Assembly (NCBI RefSeq): GCF_003628755.1
Contig: NZ_CP029256.1
Coordinates: 577,585-641,584, forward strand
DNA length: 64,000 bases
Reading direction: 5' to 3'
Source: Christensenella minuta
Lineage (GTDB): Bacteria > Bacillota > Clostridia > Christensenellales > Christensenellaceae
In this document: piece after piece, positions 1-11,217 of the stretch
How positions within the stretch are numbered: the stretch's first letter is position 1
How the letters are laid out: each line of letters begins with the position of its first letter
The notes under the pieces: generated by a model
What the model saw: only the letters and a program-made list of their open reading frames with translations
Databases searched by the model: none
What the model was told of the DNA's origin: nothing
Position numbers and translations under genes: made by a program

Positions 1-242
1 TGTCCGCAGCGACCGACCTTGAATTTTCAATCAGGATTGGAAAAGAGAATCCTTATGATGATTTTAAGGATATGAGTATCGTGACGGCAACCTATAAGAT
101 AGGCGGCGAGAAAATCGGATCGTTTGGTGTGATTGGGCCGACACGCATGGATTACGCGCGCGTACTTTCCGTGCTGAATTACGTAGGCATGAGTTTGAGC
201 GACATTCTTTCATGTTTGCTGCAAACAGAGAATAAAAAATAA
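1..242 (+). CDS. hrcA: Heat-inducible transcription repressor HrcA (3' end only)
   Basis: The window opens inside this gene. The last 79 codons read from base 3 to the TAA at 240-242. Visible are IRIGKEN, VTATYKIGG, GVIGPTRMDYARV and a closing helix, the conserved C-terminal block of HrcA. In the family this protein represses groE and dnaK operons by binding CIRCE operators, and its activity depends on GroEL. The winged-helix DNA-binding part and any CIRCE element lie upstream of the window. grpE begins 14 bases later, so it is the first gene of an hrcA-grpE-dnaK-dnaJ operon. Confidence 0.93.
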   Translation, partial: SAATDLEFSIRIGKENPYDDFKDMSIVTATYKIGGEKIGSFGVIGPTRMDYARVLSVLNYVGMSLSDILSCLLQTENKK

Positions 243-256
243 GGCAGGTAAGAAAA

Positions 257-853
257 TTGGCGGAAAAACAGGAGAAGCAGCAGGTGGAGCAAGAACGGGC
301 TGCGGAAGAAGTAAAAGAACAGGTTGTGGAAGAGCGGGCGGAGGAGACGAAGCCTGAGGAAAAAGAGGAAAAAAAGACGGCGAAGCATAAAGCTGCCGCC
401 AAAAAGGACAAGGCGCAGGAAAAGCTGAAGATTCTGGAAGCGGAAAAAGAGGAATATTTAAACGCGCTGCAAAGGGAACGGGCGGATTTTGAGAATTATA
501 AGAAGCGCAATGCGACCCTCGCCGCATCGTCATTTCAAAACGGCGTAGCGGATACCGTCATGGTGATATTGCCGATCCTCGACAACTTTGAACGCGCGCT
601 GGCCGCAGAATGCGGAGACAAAGCGTTCTTTGAAGGAATGACGATGATTATGCGGCAAATGCAGGACGCGCTCCGGAACTTGGGTGTGGAAGAAATCGGC
701 GCAGACGGACAGTTCGACCCGGAAGTGCATAATGCGGTGATGCAGGTGGAAGAAGAAGGGTTTGAGACCAATCAGATTGTCGAAGTGCTGCAAAAAGGAT
801 ATAGCCTGAACGGAAAGGTGCTGCGGCACTCGATGGTAAAGGTTGCAAAGTAA
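257..853 (+). CDS. grpE: Nucleotide exchange factor GrpE
   Basis: GrpE releases ADP from DnaK in the cytoplasm. The protein has 198 residues. The first 75 are a very charged Glu/Lys/Gln-rich stretch that should form the long dimeric coiled coil. RADFENYKKR, FDPEVHNAV and GYSLNGKVLRHSMV are family signatures in the helical and beta-wing parts. The start is TTG at 257, behind a GGCAGGTAAG-type ribosome site; no ATG gives a comparable N-terminus. A perfect hairpin begins just after the stop codon and separates it from dnaK. Confidence 0.95.
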   Translation: MAEKQEKQQVEQERAAEEVKEQVVEERAEETKPEEKEEKKTAKHKAAAKKDKAQEKLKILEAEKEEYLNALQRERADFENYKKRNATLAASSFQNGVADTVMVILPILDNFERALAAECGDKAFFEGMTMIMRQMQDALRNLGVEEIGADGQFDPEVHNAVMQVEEEGFETNQIVEVLQKGYSLNGKVLRHSMVKVAK

Positions 854-855
854 AA

Positions 856-874
856 ATAAGGCGGAACGCCTTAT
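856..874 (+). other. Intercistronic hairpin between grpE and dnaK
   Basis: ATAAGGCG (856-863) pairs perfectly with CGCCTTAT (867-874) across a GAA loop, three bases after the grpE stop codon. No U-run follows, so it is unlikely to terminate transcription. It may protect or mark a processed 3' end of the hrcA-grpE message, but that role is inferred. Confidence 0.6.
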
Positions 875-926
875 CTATAATCAAAAATAAAGAATTGAAA
901 AACAATTTTACAGGAGGTTTTCATAA

Positions 927-2816
<1,890 letters not shown>

Positions 2817-2847
2817 GGCGCAAAGCCACAGAGAACGGATCAATTTC

Positions 2848-2889
2848 CTCCAAAAGCCAGAGTGTCGCACTTTGGCTTTTGGAGATTTT
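2848..2889 (+). other. Strong hairpin between dnaK and dnaJ
   Basis: CTCCAAAAGCCA (2848-2859) pairs perfectly with TGGCTTTTGGAG (2873-2884). Inside it AGTG (2861-2864) pairs with CACT (2868-2871) around a TCG loop, giving a stem of about 17 pairs with one G-U. Only ATTTTC follows, so it is a leaky terminator or mRNA-processing site rather than a full terminator. It could lower dnaJ relative to dnaK. Confidence 0.6.
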
Positions 2890-2920
2890 CAAGATTCTGA
2901 TGGAAGAGGTAGCGTAAATT

Positions 2921-4030
2921 TTGGCTAAGGACTATTACGAAACGCTTGGCGTTGGAAGAGACGCAAGCGCGGACGAAATTAAAAGTGCATACAGGAAGCT
3001 TGCCAAGAAATATCATCCCGATATGAACAAGGGAGATGAGGGTGCGGCGCAGAAGTTCAAAGAAGTAAACGAGGCGTATCAGGTGCTGAGCGACGACCAG
3101 AAACGTCAGCAATACGATACGTTCGGGACTGCGGACGGCGCGGGTGGCTTCGGCGGACAAGGCGGCTTCGGCGGCTTTGAGGGCTTTGGCGGATTTGGCG
3201 ATATTTTCGATAATATTTTTGGCGGCGGGATGCGAAGCCGCCCGGCAAACGGACCTCAGCGCGGCAGCGATATCCGTGTGAATATGCGGCTTTCTTTTGA
3301 AGACGCGGCGCAGGGAATAAAGCACGATATCAGTATTACACGCCTTGAAGCATGTGACGAATGCGGCGGCACCGGGGCGGCACCGGGGACGGAGCGCAGA
3401 ACATGCCCGACATGTAACGGTACAGGGCAGGAGCGCGTACAGCAGCAGACGATGTTCGGCAGTTTTGTCAATGTGCAGCCCTGCCGCACCTGTGGGGGAG
3501 AAGGAACTATTGTAGATACGCCGTGCGAAAAATGCAAGGGAAAAGGAACGGTACAGCGCCAGCGTACGATTTCCGTAAATATTCCGGCGGGCATCGACAA
3601 CGGACAGGTACTGACGATGCGCGGCGAGGGCAATGTGGGCAAACGGGGCGGTCCGGCAGGCGATCTGCAGATTGTGATTTCCGTAAAACCGCATAAATTA
3701 TTTGAACGGCTGGGAAATGATCTTTACCTCGATATGGATATCACGATGATGCAGGCGGCGCTTGGAGACGAGGTCGAAGTCCCCACGCTCGACGGAAAGG
3801 TGCGCTATAAAATAGAGGCTGGCACTCAACCGGGAACTGTTTTCCGCCTTAAGAACAAAGGGATCAAGTACCTGAATTCCAGCCGCATGGGAGATTTGTA
3901 TGTGCGTGCCAATGTACAGATTCCAAAGAAGCTGAATGAGCGCCAGAAGAAGATACTGCGTGATTTTGAAGATAAAATCCGTTCAAAGGATAAAGAAACG
4001 ACTTTTTCCAAGCCGAATGACGCTTTTTGA
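2921..4030 (+). CDS. dnaJ: Chaperone protein DnaJ (Hsp40)
   Basis: Co-chaperone that delivers clients to DnaK and stimulates its ATPase. It has 369 residues. The J domain occupies residues 1-68 with HPD at 32-34. A Gly/Phe-rich linker with a GFGG-type repeat runs to about 105. Four CxxCxGxG zinc motifs follow ([32 protein letters not shown]), then the two-part client-binding domain. The start is TTG at 2921, giving the canonical [12 protein letters not shown] good terminator follows at 4044, so the heat-shock operon ends here and prmA has its own promoter. Confidence 0.97.
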   Translation: MAKDYYETLGVGRDASADEIKSAYRKLAKKYHPDMNKGDEGAAQKFKEVNEAYQVLSDDQKRQQYDTFGTADGAGGFGGQGGFGGFEGFGGFGDIFDNIFGGGMRSRPANGPQRGSDIRVNMRLSFEDAAQGIKHDISITRLEACDECGGTGAAPGTERRTCPTCNGTGQERVQQQTMFGSFVNVQPCRTCGGEGTIVDTPCEKCKGKGTVQRQRTISVNIPAGIDNGQVLTMRGEGNVGKRGGPAGDLQIVISVKPHKLFERLGNDLYLDMDITMMQAALGDEVEVPTLDGKVRYKIEAGTQPGTVFRLKNKGIKYLNSSRMGDLYVRANVQIPKKLNERQKKILRDFEDKIRSKDKETTFSKPNDAF

Positions 4031-4043
4031 GCTATTTCAGGGA

Positions 4044-4066
4044 AGAGCAGGAAACTGCTCTTTTTT
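4044..4066 (+). terminator. Terminator after dnaJ
   Basis: AGAGCAG (4044-4050) and CTGCTCT (4055-4061) form a perfect stem with a GAAA tetraloop, followed by a T-run to 4066. This is a textbook intrinsic terminator closing the hrcA-dnaJ operon. Confidence 0.85.
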
Positions 4067-4067
4067 G

Positions 4068-4097
4068 TTGCAATGGGAAATGGTTTGTGGGTATAAT
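4068..4097 (+). promoter_or_regulatory. Candidate promoter of prmA-rsmE-mtaB-hinT
   Basis: TTGCAA (4068-4073), an 18-base spacer and TATAAT (4092-4097) fit a housekeeping sigma promoter. It lies directly behind the dnaJ terminator and 30 bases before prmA. Confidence 0.55.
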
Positions 4098-4126
4098 AGA
4101 GTGAAGTTTGTTGCGAGGTACGGTAA

Positions 4127-5068
4127 ATGGATTGGCTGAAAATCGGAATACGGACACAAAAAGAAGCGGAAGAAATTTTTTCCGCCTTACTTATGGAAGC
4201 GGGTGCAAAGGGGGTCTCCGTTGAGGGGGATAACGAAGCATGCGCCAAGGGCGGGCTTCCTTGGGATTATCTGGATGAAGAAGTTCTGGAAAAGGTCCCG
4301 TTTTGCGTTGCGGCCTTTTTCCCGTGCGATGGAAGCGAACGAGAGATTCTTGCGGATATAAAGGAACGTGTGCGGCGTGTAAAAGGAATGAACCTCGGCG
4401 TTCCGCTGGGCCGCCTTGAGATCAGTGCCCGGACGGTAAGGGAGGAAGATTGGGAGAATGCGTGGAAAGCATATTTCAAGCCGGTTAAAATCTCGGATTT
4501 TGTTGTTATCAAACCAACATGGGAGGATTATTCAGCTGCGCCTGAGGATGTTGTGATAGAAATTGATCCGGGGATGGCGTTCGGGACGGGAAATCACGAG
4601 ACGACGCGGATGTGCGTACGGTTTTTGGAGGAATATATCGAGCCGGGTATGACAGTGGTCGATGCGGGCTGCGGAAGCGGTATTCTTTCCATCGCCGCGG
4701 CAAAGTTCGGTGCGGAAAAGGTCTATGCGCTCGATCTCGATCCTGTCGCGGTGGCGGTGACGGGGGAGAATGCACAGCGAAACGGCTGCGCGGATACGGT
4801 TGAGGTCAGGAAATCAGATTTGCTTGCGGAGGTCCCCGAGGGTACGCAGGCGGATATCGTGGTCGCCAATATTATTGCGGATGTGGTGATTGCGCTCAAC
4901 GGCGTAGCGCAGGAATATATGAAGCGAAATGGCATGTACATTTGTTCGGGTATTATTGATTCCCGGTTGGATGACGTGCGAAAATCGCTTGAGGAGAAAC
5001 GGTTTAAGGTGATCCAGATTCTGGAAGATGGAGAATGGCGGGCAATCGCGTGTAAGTACAGAGGATGA
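4127..5068 (+). CDS. prmA: Ribosomal protein L11 methyltransferase PrmA
   Basis: Uses S-adenosylmethionine to methylate ribosomal protein L11. It has 313 residues. The N-terminal third is the L11-recognition domain. The Rossmann methyltransferase fold starts near residue 175 with VVDAGCGSGILS (SAM-binding motif I), then ALDLDPVAV (motif II) and VVANIIADVV (motif IV). FGTGNHETTRMC just before motif I is specific to PrmA. The ATG at 4127 follows a GAGGTACGG ribosome site. The stop overlaps the rsmE start by four bases, so the two are translationally coupled. Confidence 0.96.
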   Translation: MDWLKIGIRTQKEAEEIFSALLMEAGAKGVSVEGDNEACAKGGLPWDYLDEEVLEKVPFCVAAFFPCDGSEREILADIKERVRRVKGMNLGVPLGRLEISARTVREEDWENAWKAYFKPVKISDFVVIKPTWEDYSAAPEDVVIEIDPGMAFGTGNHETTRMCVRFLEEYIEPGMTVVDAGCGSGILSIAAAKFGAEKVYALDLDPVAVAVTGENAQRNGCADTVEVRKSDLLAEVPEGTQADIVVANIIADVVIALNGVAQEYMKRNGMYICSGIIDSRLDDVRKSLEEKRFKVIQILEDGEWRAIACKYRG

Positions 5069-5796
5069 GACGTTTTTATTGGCCGGATATTACCGGAAAA
5101 CATATTACGGTCACAGGACAGGAAGCAAAGCATATTTCCCGCGTACTGCGGATGCAGGAGGGAGATATGCTTATTCTGTTTGACGGAAGCGGCATAGATT
5201 ACTATTGCACGCTTACTGGAAACGACGCGGACAGCATTTCTGTGGCGGTTGTTGAGAAAAAGGAATCCGGCAAAGAGTTGCCGGTCCAAATTACGCTTTG
5301 CCAGGCGGTCATTAAAAGCGACCATCTCGACTATGCCATACAAAAATGCACCGAGGCCGGAGTGCGGGCATTTGTTCCGTTCCTGAGCGAACGGTGCGTA
5401 AAGCGGCCGGATGCGAAATCGGCGGGGAAGCTTGTTGAGCGCGAAAGCCGTATTGCTATGGAGGCGGCGAAGCAGTGCGGACGGTCCTATGTTCCCAAGG
5501 TAGGAGACATTGTTACCCTTGAAAAAGCAGCGGAAGAGCTGCAAAATAAAAACGGTTTAAAATTGGTTGCGTATGAGAGTGAAGAGCATAGGACGATCAA
5601 AGAGGCGCTTCGGGAACAGCGGTGCCGGGAGATATTCCTGTTTGTCGGACCGGAGGGAGGTTTTACCCGGGAAGAGGTACGGTTGCTCGAGGAGGCGGGA
5701 GCGGTTTCCTGCTCTCTCGGGGAGCTGATTTTCCGGTCGGAAACGGCAGGCCTTGCCGCTGCCGCAATGATCGCTTATGAATATATGGGGAACTGA
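5065..5796 (+). CDS. rsmE: 16S rRNA m3U1498 methyltransferase RsmE
   Basis: SPOUT-fold enzyme that methylates N3 of U1498 in 16S rRNA. It has 243 residues. An N-terminal PUA-like part (residues 1-70, with HISRVLRMQEGD) is followed by the knotted SAM domain. Visible motifs are KCTEAGVRAFVPF, FVGPEGGFTREEV and LGELIFRSETAGLAAAA, the last being the knot. It overlaps prmA by ATGA and is followed one base later by mtaB, forming a tight RNA- and translation-modification operon. Confidence 0.95.
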   Translation: MRRFYWPDITGKHITVTGQEAKHISRVLRMQEGDMLILFDGSGIDYYCTLTGNDADSISVAVVEKKESGKELPVQITLCQAVIKSDHLDYAIQKCTEAGVRAFVPFLSERCVKRPDAKSAGKLVERESRIAMEAAKQCGRSYVPKVGDIVTLEKAAEELQNKNGLKLVAYESEEHRTIKEALREQRCREIFLFVGPEGGFTREEVRLLEEAGAVSCSLGELIFRSETAGLAAAAMIAYEYMGN

Positions 5797-5797
5797 C

Positions 5798-7072
5798 ATG
5801 AGAGTTGCGGCCTATACGCTTGGATGCAAAGTAAACCAATATGATACGAACGCAATGGTGGAGCTTCTGGAACGAGCCGGCTTCGAGAGGGTGGAATTTC
5901 ATGAAGAAGCTGATGTCTACTTGGTCAATACATGCACGGTAACGAATACCGCAGATAAAAAGTCGCGGAATATGATCCGCCGCCTGCATAAAAATTATCC
6001 GGAGGCGGTTATTTGCGTATGCGGCTGTCTTGCTCAACGCGACAGTGAAGGAATTCTGGAAATTGAGGGGGCCAGCGCGGTTATCGGGACAGAAGAACGA
6101 AGCAAAATCGTGCAGATCGTCAGGGAGTGCCTCACAGGGAAAAAGATCGACGGAGTATGTGAAATCGGGAACGTATTCGAGGAGATGCCGGTTTCATCGG
6201 CAGGAGAGCTTACGCGCGGGCATATCAAAATACAGGAAGGGTGCAATAATTTTTGCAGCTATTGCATCATTCCGTACGTACGCGGGCGCGTGCGCTCACG
6301 CGGCGCCGACAGCATTTTGTCGGAAGCCCGGGCGCTTGCGGCGCGCAGCGTCCGGGAGATCGTGCTCACGGGGATTCATATTTCATCCTATGGGCAAGAT
6401 AACGGAGAAAGCCTTCTGAATGTACTAAGCGACCTTAATGAGATCAAAGGCATCAGTCGCATCCGCTTGGGCTCACTCGAACCGCATATTCTGACCCGGG
6501 AATTTTTGCGGGAGCTAAAGAATATGGAAAAGGTGTGCCCGCATTTCCATGTATCGCTTCAAAGCGGCAGCGACGGCATTCTGATGAGAATGAACCGGAA
6601 ATATACTTCCGCGCAATTTTTGGAATACATTGCCAATATACGCGAAGCTTATGATAAGCCGGCGGTCACAACGGATATTATCGCCGGATTTCCAGGAGAA
6701 ACTGAGGGAGAATTTGCGGAAACGTGCACATTTGTGAAGGAATGTAGATTCTTCAGGATTCATGTGTTCCCTTATTCGGAACGTGAAGGTACGCCTGCGG
6801 CCTCAATGGAGTGCCGGGTGCCAATGAAGGTGCGCCGCGGGCGGGCGAATCAGCTGATTGAAATTGGAGAAAGACTGGAACGCGAATATGCGGAACAGTT
6901 TCTTGGAACCGTGCAGACAGTATTGTTTGAGCAGGAAACGGACGACGGCCTTGCGGAAGGATATACCGAAAGGTATCTTCGTGTCCGTGCGGCAGGCATG
7001 CCAGGTACGCTGCAAAATGTTTTGTTAAAAAAGTATAAAAATGGTATACTGTATGGAGAAATCTTGAAGTAA
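5798..7072 (+). CDS. mtaB: tRNA t6A37 methylthiotransferase MtaB
   Basis: Radical-SAM enzyme that adds a methylthio group to t6A37 of tRNAs reading ANN codons. It has 424 residues from the ATG at 5798; an in-frame upstream ATG at 5777 lies inside rsmE and lacks a ribosome site, whereas GGGG precedes 5798. The N-terminal domain supplies three cysteines for one iron-sulfur cluster (LGCKVNQ, NTCTVT, CVCGCLAQ). The radical-SAM CxxxCxxC is at Cys149, Cys153 and Cys156. A TRAM-like C-terminal domain follows. The length and the single TRAM domain fit MtaB rather than MiaB or RimO. Confidence 0.93.
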   Translation: MRVAAYTLGCKVNQYDTNAMVELLERAGFERVEFHEEADVYLVNTCTVTNTADKKSRNMIRRLHKNYPEAVICVCGCLAQRDSEGILEIEGASAVIGTEERSKIVQIVRECLTGKKIDGVCEIGNVFEEMPVSSAGELTRGHIKIQEGCNNFCSYCIIPYVRGRVRSRGADSILSEARALAARSVREIVLTGIHISSYGQDNGESLLNVLSDLNEIKGISRIRLGSLEPHILTREFLRELKNMEKVCPHFHVSLQSGSDGILMRMNRKYTSAQFLEYIANIREAYDKPAVTTDIIAGFPGETEGEFAETCTFVKECRFFRIHVFPYSEREGTPAASMECRVPMKVRRGRANQLIEIGERLEREYAEQFLGTVQTVLFEQETDDGLAEGYTERYLRVRAAGMPGTLQNVLLKKYKNGILYGEILK

Positions 7073-7083
7073 GGAGTGCAAAT

Positions 7084-7428
7084 ATGGAAGATTGCTTGTT
7101 TTGTAAAATAGTAACGGGCGAAATCCCGTCCAACAAGGTATATGAAGATGCGTTTGTATATGCGTTTACGGATATCGATCCAAAGGCGCCCGTACATATT
7201 TTGCTCATACCGAAAAAGCACCTAAAAAGCATTCTTGAGGTAAAGGGTGAAGATTTTGAATATATTAACGCGATGGTGAAAGCGGCACAGAAAATTGCCG
7301 AAGAAAAAGGGATCGCGGCGGATGGGTTCCGGCTTGTGTTTAACACCGGTGAGAACGGAGGGCAGACCGTGCACCATTTGCATATGCATCTTTTGGGCGG
7401 GCGGTATATGGAATGGCCGCCCGGCTGA
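7084..7428 (+). CDS. hinT: HIT family purine nucleoside phosphoramidase-like protein
   Basis: Small nucleotide hydrolase of the histidine-triad family. It has 114 residues. The triad HxHxH is at residues 98-102 within VHHLHMHLLGG, and the middle histidine of the family is the nucleophile. The N-terminal DCLFCKIV holds a CxxC pair (Cys4, Cys7) that binds zinc in many bacterial HinT proteins. A GAGTG ribosome site and an 11-base gap link it to mtaB. The natural substrate is usually unknown; cleavage of AMP phosphoramidates is typical for the family. Confidence 0.93.
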   Translation: MEDCLFCKIVTGEIPSNKVYEDAFVYAFTDIDPKAPVHILLIPKKHLKSILEVKGEDFEYINAMVKAAQKIAEEKGIAADGFRLVFNTGENGGQTVHHLHMHLLGGRYMEWPPG

Positions 7429-7543
7429 CACAGCGGCAGGCGGCGAATGAGCTTTATTTGCGGCGGAAAACCGCTTGACAGGAAATTTTTCGGCTCCGGC
7501 GCATCGTGCGGCGGGCATGGAGATGGTCAGCAGGAATTAGCTG

Positions 7544-7572
7544 TTGACAGAACGCTGCGCTTTTACTATAAT
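7544..7572 (+). promoter_or_regulatory. Consensus promoter of rpsU
   Basis: TTGACA (7544-7549), exactly 17 bases, then TATAAT (7567-7572). Both hexamers match the housekeeping consensus perfectly, as expected for a strongly expressed ribosomal gene. The transcript would start near 7579, about 60 bases before rpsU. Confidence 0.88.
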
Positions 7573-7640
7573 ACAGAAGTATGAAATAGCTCCCAGTTCC
7601 TATCTTGGATGGGAACAGAGTACGGGAGGAGGGGAGATTA

Positions 7641-7814
7641 ATGTCTGAGATACGCGTAGGCGAAAACGAAACACTGGAAAGTGCTCTGAGAAGATTCAAG
7701 CGTAAATGTGCAAGAGCAGGAGTTCTGGCTGAAATCCGGAAACGTGAGCATTATGAAAAACCCAGCGTAAAGAGAAAGAAAAAAGCAGAAGCGGCAAGAA
7801 AAAGAAAGCACTGA
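7641..7814 (+). CDS. rpsU: 30S ribosomal protein S21
   Basis: Small basic protein of the 30S subunit. It has 57 residues, the usual Gram-positive length: [19 protein letters not shown], then a Lys/Arg-rich tail ending RKRKH. The ATG at 7641 sits behind GGAGGAGGGGAG; an earlier in-frame ATG at 7605 would add 12 unrelated residues and lies within the leader. It is a single-gene transcript with its own promoter and terminator. Confidence 0.97.
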   Translation: MSEIRVGENETLESALRRFKRKCARAGVLAEIRKREHYEKPSVKRKKKAEAARKRKH

Positions 7815-7839
7815 GCTTCCAATGTGAAAACAAAAAGCA

Positions 7840-7876
7840 GCAGGCCACTCGCACAATGCGGGAGGCCTGCTTTTTT
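7840..7876 (+). terminator. Terminator after rpsU
   Basis: GCAGGCC (7840-7846) pairs with GGCCTGC (7864-7870), with an inner CGCA/TGCG stem (7850-7853 and 7857-7860), followed by six T residues. Confidence 0.85.
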
Positions 7877-7958
7877 GAATAGAAATAAGGTGTGGGCTTT
7901 TTGGAAAAAATATGATACTATTCATATGTGGGTATGAAAGCAGGAGGAATTTTCAAAC

Positions 7959-8936
7959 TTGACAGAAACACAGATCGATATTTCATTCGACAGCATGGAG
8001 CAAATGGCCGGCGTGTTCGGCAATTTTGATGAGAATATCAATATTATATCAGCGGAGACGGATACGGCGATCCGCGCGACGGAAAACGGGATATGCATTA
8101 CCGGTGAAGCGAAAAAGGTCCAGGCTGCGGCCGATGTGATCGAAGTCCTGAAAAAGATGTATGGAAAGAACGAGACCATTAATCAGGATTCCGTCAATTA
8201 TGCAATGAACCTTGTATACGACGGACATCAGGAGCTGGTGAGCGAGATGATGTCTGACGTAGTGGCGATTACGGCAAAGGGCAAGCAGATCAAATGCAAA
8301 TCCTATGGGCAAAAGGAATATATCCAGGCGATCAAGGATAATACGGTAGTCGTCTGTATCGGGCCGGCGGGAACGGGAAAAACATATCTTGCAATGGCGA
8401 TGGCCGTTGTTGCGCTAAAAAATAAGCAGGTTTCACGCATCATATTGACCAGGCCAGCGGTGGAAGCGGGAGAAAACCTCGGATTTTTACCGGGAGACCT
8501 GCAAAACAAGGTCGACCCATACCTGCGTCCGCTCTATGACGCGCTTTACGACTTTATGGGCGTGGACGCATATACCCGCCTTTCGGAAAAAGGTGTGATA
8601 GAAGTGGCGCCGCTCGCCTATATGCGCGGCCGTACGCTGAATGATGCATTCATTATTCTGGACGAAGCGCAAAACTGTACGATGGAGCAGATGAAAATGT
8701 TCCTCACGCGGTTTGGAGAAAACGCCAAAGTCGTCGTTACGGGCGACATTACCCAAATAGATCTTCCGAAGGAAAGGGCATCCGGGCTTAAAAAGGTAGT
8801 TGAAATACTGAAAAACATCAAAAATATTGCAATCGTTCATCTCGATCAGAAGGATGTTGTACGGCATCCCCTGGTCAGGAATATTATAAAGGCCTTTGAG
8901 AGATATGAAAACAGGCGAAAAAATACGATCGTTTGA
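7959..8936 (+). CDS. phoH: PhoH-family ATPase
   Basis: Cytoplasmic ATPase, 325 residues. Residues 1-115 form the N-terminal domain seen in PhoH/YbeZ proteins. The P-loop GPAGTGKT is at 135-142, and Walker B FIILDEAQN is near 232. RPAVEAGENLGFLPGD and TGDITQIDLP are family motifs related to superfamily-1 helicases. In the family it partners with YbeY in rRNA handling, and ybeY lies two genes downstream. The start is TTG at 7959 behind AGGAGGA (7942-7948). The older phosphate-starvation name does not prove that role here. Confidence 0.93.
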   Translation: MTETQIDISFDSMEQMAGVFGNFDENINIISAETDTAIRATENGICITGEAKKVQAAADVIEVLKKMYGKNETINQDSVNYAMNLVYDGHQELVSEMMSDVVAITAKGKQIKCKSYGQKEYIQAIKDNTVVVCIGPAGTGKTYLAMAMAVVALKNKQVSRIILTRPAVEAGENLGFLPGDLQNKVDPYLRPLYDALYDFMGVDAYTRLSEKGVIEVAPLAYMRGRTLNDAFIILDEAQNCTMEQMKMFLTRFGENAKVVVTGDITQIDLPKERASGLKKVVEILKNIKNIAIVHLDQKDVVRHPLVRNIIKAFERYENRRKNTIV

Positions 8937-8955
8937 CCGTATGTGAGGATTGAAC

Positions 8956-11217
8956 ATGGTTTTTAAAGAAACATTCCGCAAAAAAGCAATGATGAACCTC
9001 CTGATGGCGTTTGGTTCACTTGCGATTTGCGTTGCAATTGCGCTTTTCTCCCTAATGCCGCAGACATATGACATTACAAGCGGAGAGATATCGGATATTA
9101 CGATCACCGCCCCGACCGACGTGATCGACGAAGCGGTGACACAGCGTGTTATTGAAGAAGAACAAGCGAAAATTGGCCCGGTTTATAACACGGATGCGAA
9201 TACGACACAGCAAATTGTCAAAAAGATTTCCGAAGATTTTACCGCATTTGAAAATGCCCGCGGCGCTGCCGAGGAAATTTATAGCGCCGACCAGAAAAAG
9301 AAACAGCAGGAAGTGGAGCAGGAAATTACGGCTGTGCAGCAGGCGAATGCCGCAAACCCAGCCCAGCCCACTGCCGTTCCTACGGCCTATGCGGTCGTGC
9401 CCTTCGATCCGAAGAAAACGGAGTGGGAGACGCTTCTCACAGAAGACAACGTCAACACCCTGAAGGACCTTTTGCCCGAATATGTTACGACGGCGCAGCT
9501 TTACCAGATTGTTAGTATGACTTCAACTCAGCTTACGGACATGAAGGATTCCATCACCAACCATGTGCAGGACGTTCTTTATACGGGCGTACGGGCGGAC
9601 GATATCGATTCGGCTAAAACGGATGTAATCAGCGCAGTGACGGAGCAGGGCGACATGACCGATGAAGAAAAGGAGCTAGTCTCGGCTGTCGTTACGAACG
9701 ACCTGTATCCCAACATGGTGTTTGATGAAAAAGCGACCCAGCAAAAGCGGGACGAGGTCGCGGCTATGGTCACGCCCATTGAATATAAAAAAGGGCAGAA
9801 TATTGTCCGCAAAGGCGAACTTGTTACGGACGACCAATATGAAGTTTTAAAAAGCCTTGGGATGTTATCGGCCGAATCCACTTCGATCAAGCCGTACGCG
9901 GCGGTGACGATCTACATTGTATTGATGTTTATAATGTACGCCGTATTCCTCGCGGTATTTAACCGTAAGCTTTTATTGGATACCAAAAAGATCGCAATTC
10001 TTGCGATCCTTACCGCGGCGGCCTATGGAATTACCTCGATCGCGCAGATTGTGGCAATTCACTTACTGCCCGTGTTCCTGTTCGTCATCTTGGGCGCCGT
10101 TTTGCTGTCGCCTAAAAATGCGATTGTATACAGCGTGTTCCTGTCGTTGCTCTTGATGAGTGTTACGACAGGCGGGCAAAACCTGTTCAGCACTACGTCG
10201 CTGATGCTTCTTTTGATTATGCTGACGGGAGGCTTTTTTGCGGTTTACATCCTGAAGGATATGCGCTACCGTTCGCGGCTTGTGCTCGCGGGGCTTGTAG
10301 CGGCAATCCCGGGAGTTGTCATTTCGCTGTTGGTGTGGATGCTGCAGGTGCCCCTGCTTTCCGATCAGGTCCACAATGTACAGCAAATGCTTTCGGCTAT
10401 AGCAATGGTTGTGGGCAGCGGCGTGCTGTGCGGCATCGTGAGCATTGGCGTGCTGCCGTTGATTGAGAATGCGTTCAATCTGACGACGCCGACCAAACTG
10501 CTTGAGCTTTCCGATCCCACACATCCCCTGACGAAGCGGCTGATGATTGAAGCGCCGGGCACCTATCACCACAGTATCCTCGTTGCCAATCTTGCAGAGG
10601 CGGGATGCAATGCGGTGGGCGGGTTCTCGCTGCTTGCGCGCGTGGGCGCCTATTTCCATGATATCGGTAAGATAGAGCATCCTTTGTATTTTAAGGAAAA
10701 CCAAAGAAACAATATCAACATGCACGATTCGCTTCCGCCGGAGCGAAGCGCGGAAGTTATCCGCCATCACGTACCTGCGGGCGTAGAGCTGCTGCGCAAA
10801 TACAAAATGCCGCGCGAGATCATTGATATCGTGCGCAATCACCATGGCAGCGGAACGGTAGGGTATTTTTACGCGGAAGCGCTGGAAAAGGATGCGCATG
10901 TGAACAAGGAAGACTTCCAGTATGAAGGCAATCCGCCGGAGACAAAGGAACAGGCTATCGTGATGCTCGCTGACGTTGTGGAAGCGGCGGTCAGGAGCCT
11001 GGACAGCCCGTCGCGCGAGGAAATATCGGCGATGGTGCACAAATTGATTAAGGCACGCTATGATGAAGGCCAGCTTGATAATGCACCGCTCAACAGGCGG
11101 GATCTGAAACTGATCGCCGAGGCTTTTATCAATATCTTTGACGGCGTTTACCACCAGCGGATCAAATATCCGGAAATCAAGATACATGGAGCAGAAGATG
11201 ACGATAACGTTCTCTGA
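8956..11217 (+). CDS. pgpH: Membrane HD-domain cyclic-di-AMP phosphodiesterase, PgpH type
   Basis: Membrane protein of 753 residues in the PgpH/YqfF family, which hydrolyses c-di-AMP. Order: one N-terminal membrane helix (about residues 14-34), a long extracytoplasmic 7TMR-HDED domain (about 35-310), seven membrane helices (about 315-510) and a cytoplasmic HD domain. HD residues are visible as TYHHS near 536, HDIGKIEHP with His568-Asp569, and NHHGSG. GAGGA at 8945-8949 favours the ATG at 8956 over a TTG at 8950. The 3' end overlaps ybeY by 20 bases. Confidence 0.92.
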   Translation: MVFKETFRKKAMMNLLMAFGSLAICVAIALFSLMPQTYDITSGEISDITITAPTDVIDEAVTQRVIEEEQAKIGPVYNTDANTTQQIVKKISEDFTAFENARGAAEEIYSADQKKKQQEVEQEITAVQQANAANPAQPTAVPTAYAVVPFDPKKTEWETLLTEDNVNTLKDLLPEYVTTAQLYQIVSMTSTQLTDMKDSITNHVQDVLYTGVRADDIDSAKTDVISAVTEQGDMTDEEKELVSAVVTNDLYPNMVFDEKATQQKRDEVAAMVTPIEYKKGQNIVRKGELVTDDQYEVLKSLGMLSAESTSIKPYAAVTIYIVLMFIMYAVFLAVFNRKLLLDTKKIAILAILTAAAYGITSIAQIVAIHLLPVFLFVILGAVLLSPKNAIVYSVFLSLLLMSVTTGGQNLFSTTSLMLLLIMLTGGFFAVYILKDMRYRSRLVLAGLVAAIPGVVISLLVWMLQVPLLSDQVHNVQQMLSAIAMVVGSGVLCGIVSIGVLPLIENAFNLTTPTKLLELSDPTHPLTKRLMIEAPGTYHHSILVANLAEAGCNAVGGFSLLARVGAYFHDIGKIEHPLYFKENQRNNINMHDSLPPERSAEVIRHHVPAGVELLRKYKMPREIIDIVRNHHGSGTVGYFYAEALEKDAHVNKEDFQYEGNPPETKEQAIVMLADVVEAAVRSLDSPSREEISAMVHKLIKARYDEGQLDNAPLNRRDLKLIAEAFINIFDGVYHQRIKYPEIKIHGAEDDDNVL

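Noticed and set aside
7429-7543. Possible terminator between hinT and rpsU
   Set aside because: Only a 4-bp GCGG/CCGC stem is seen and the T-run lies about 10 bases further on; too weak to list.
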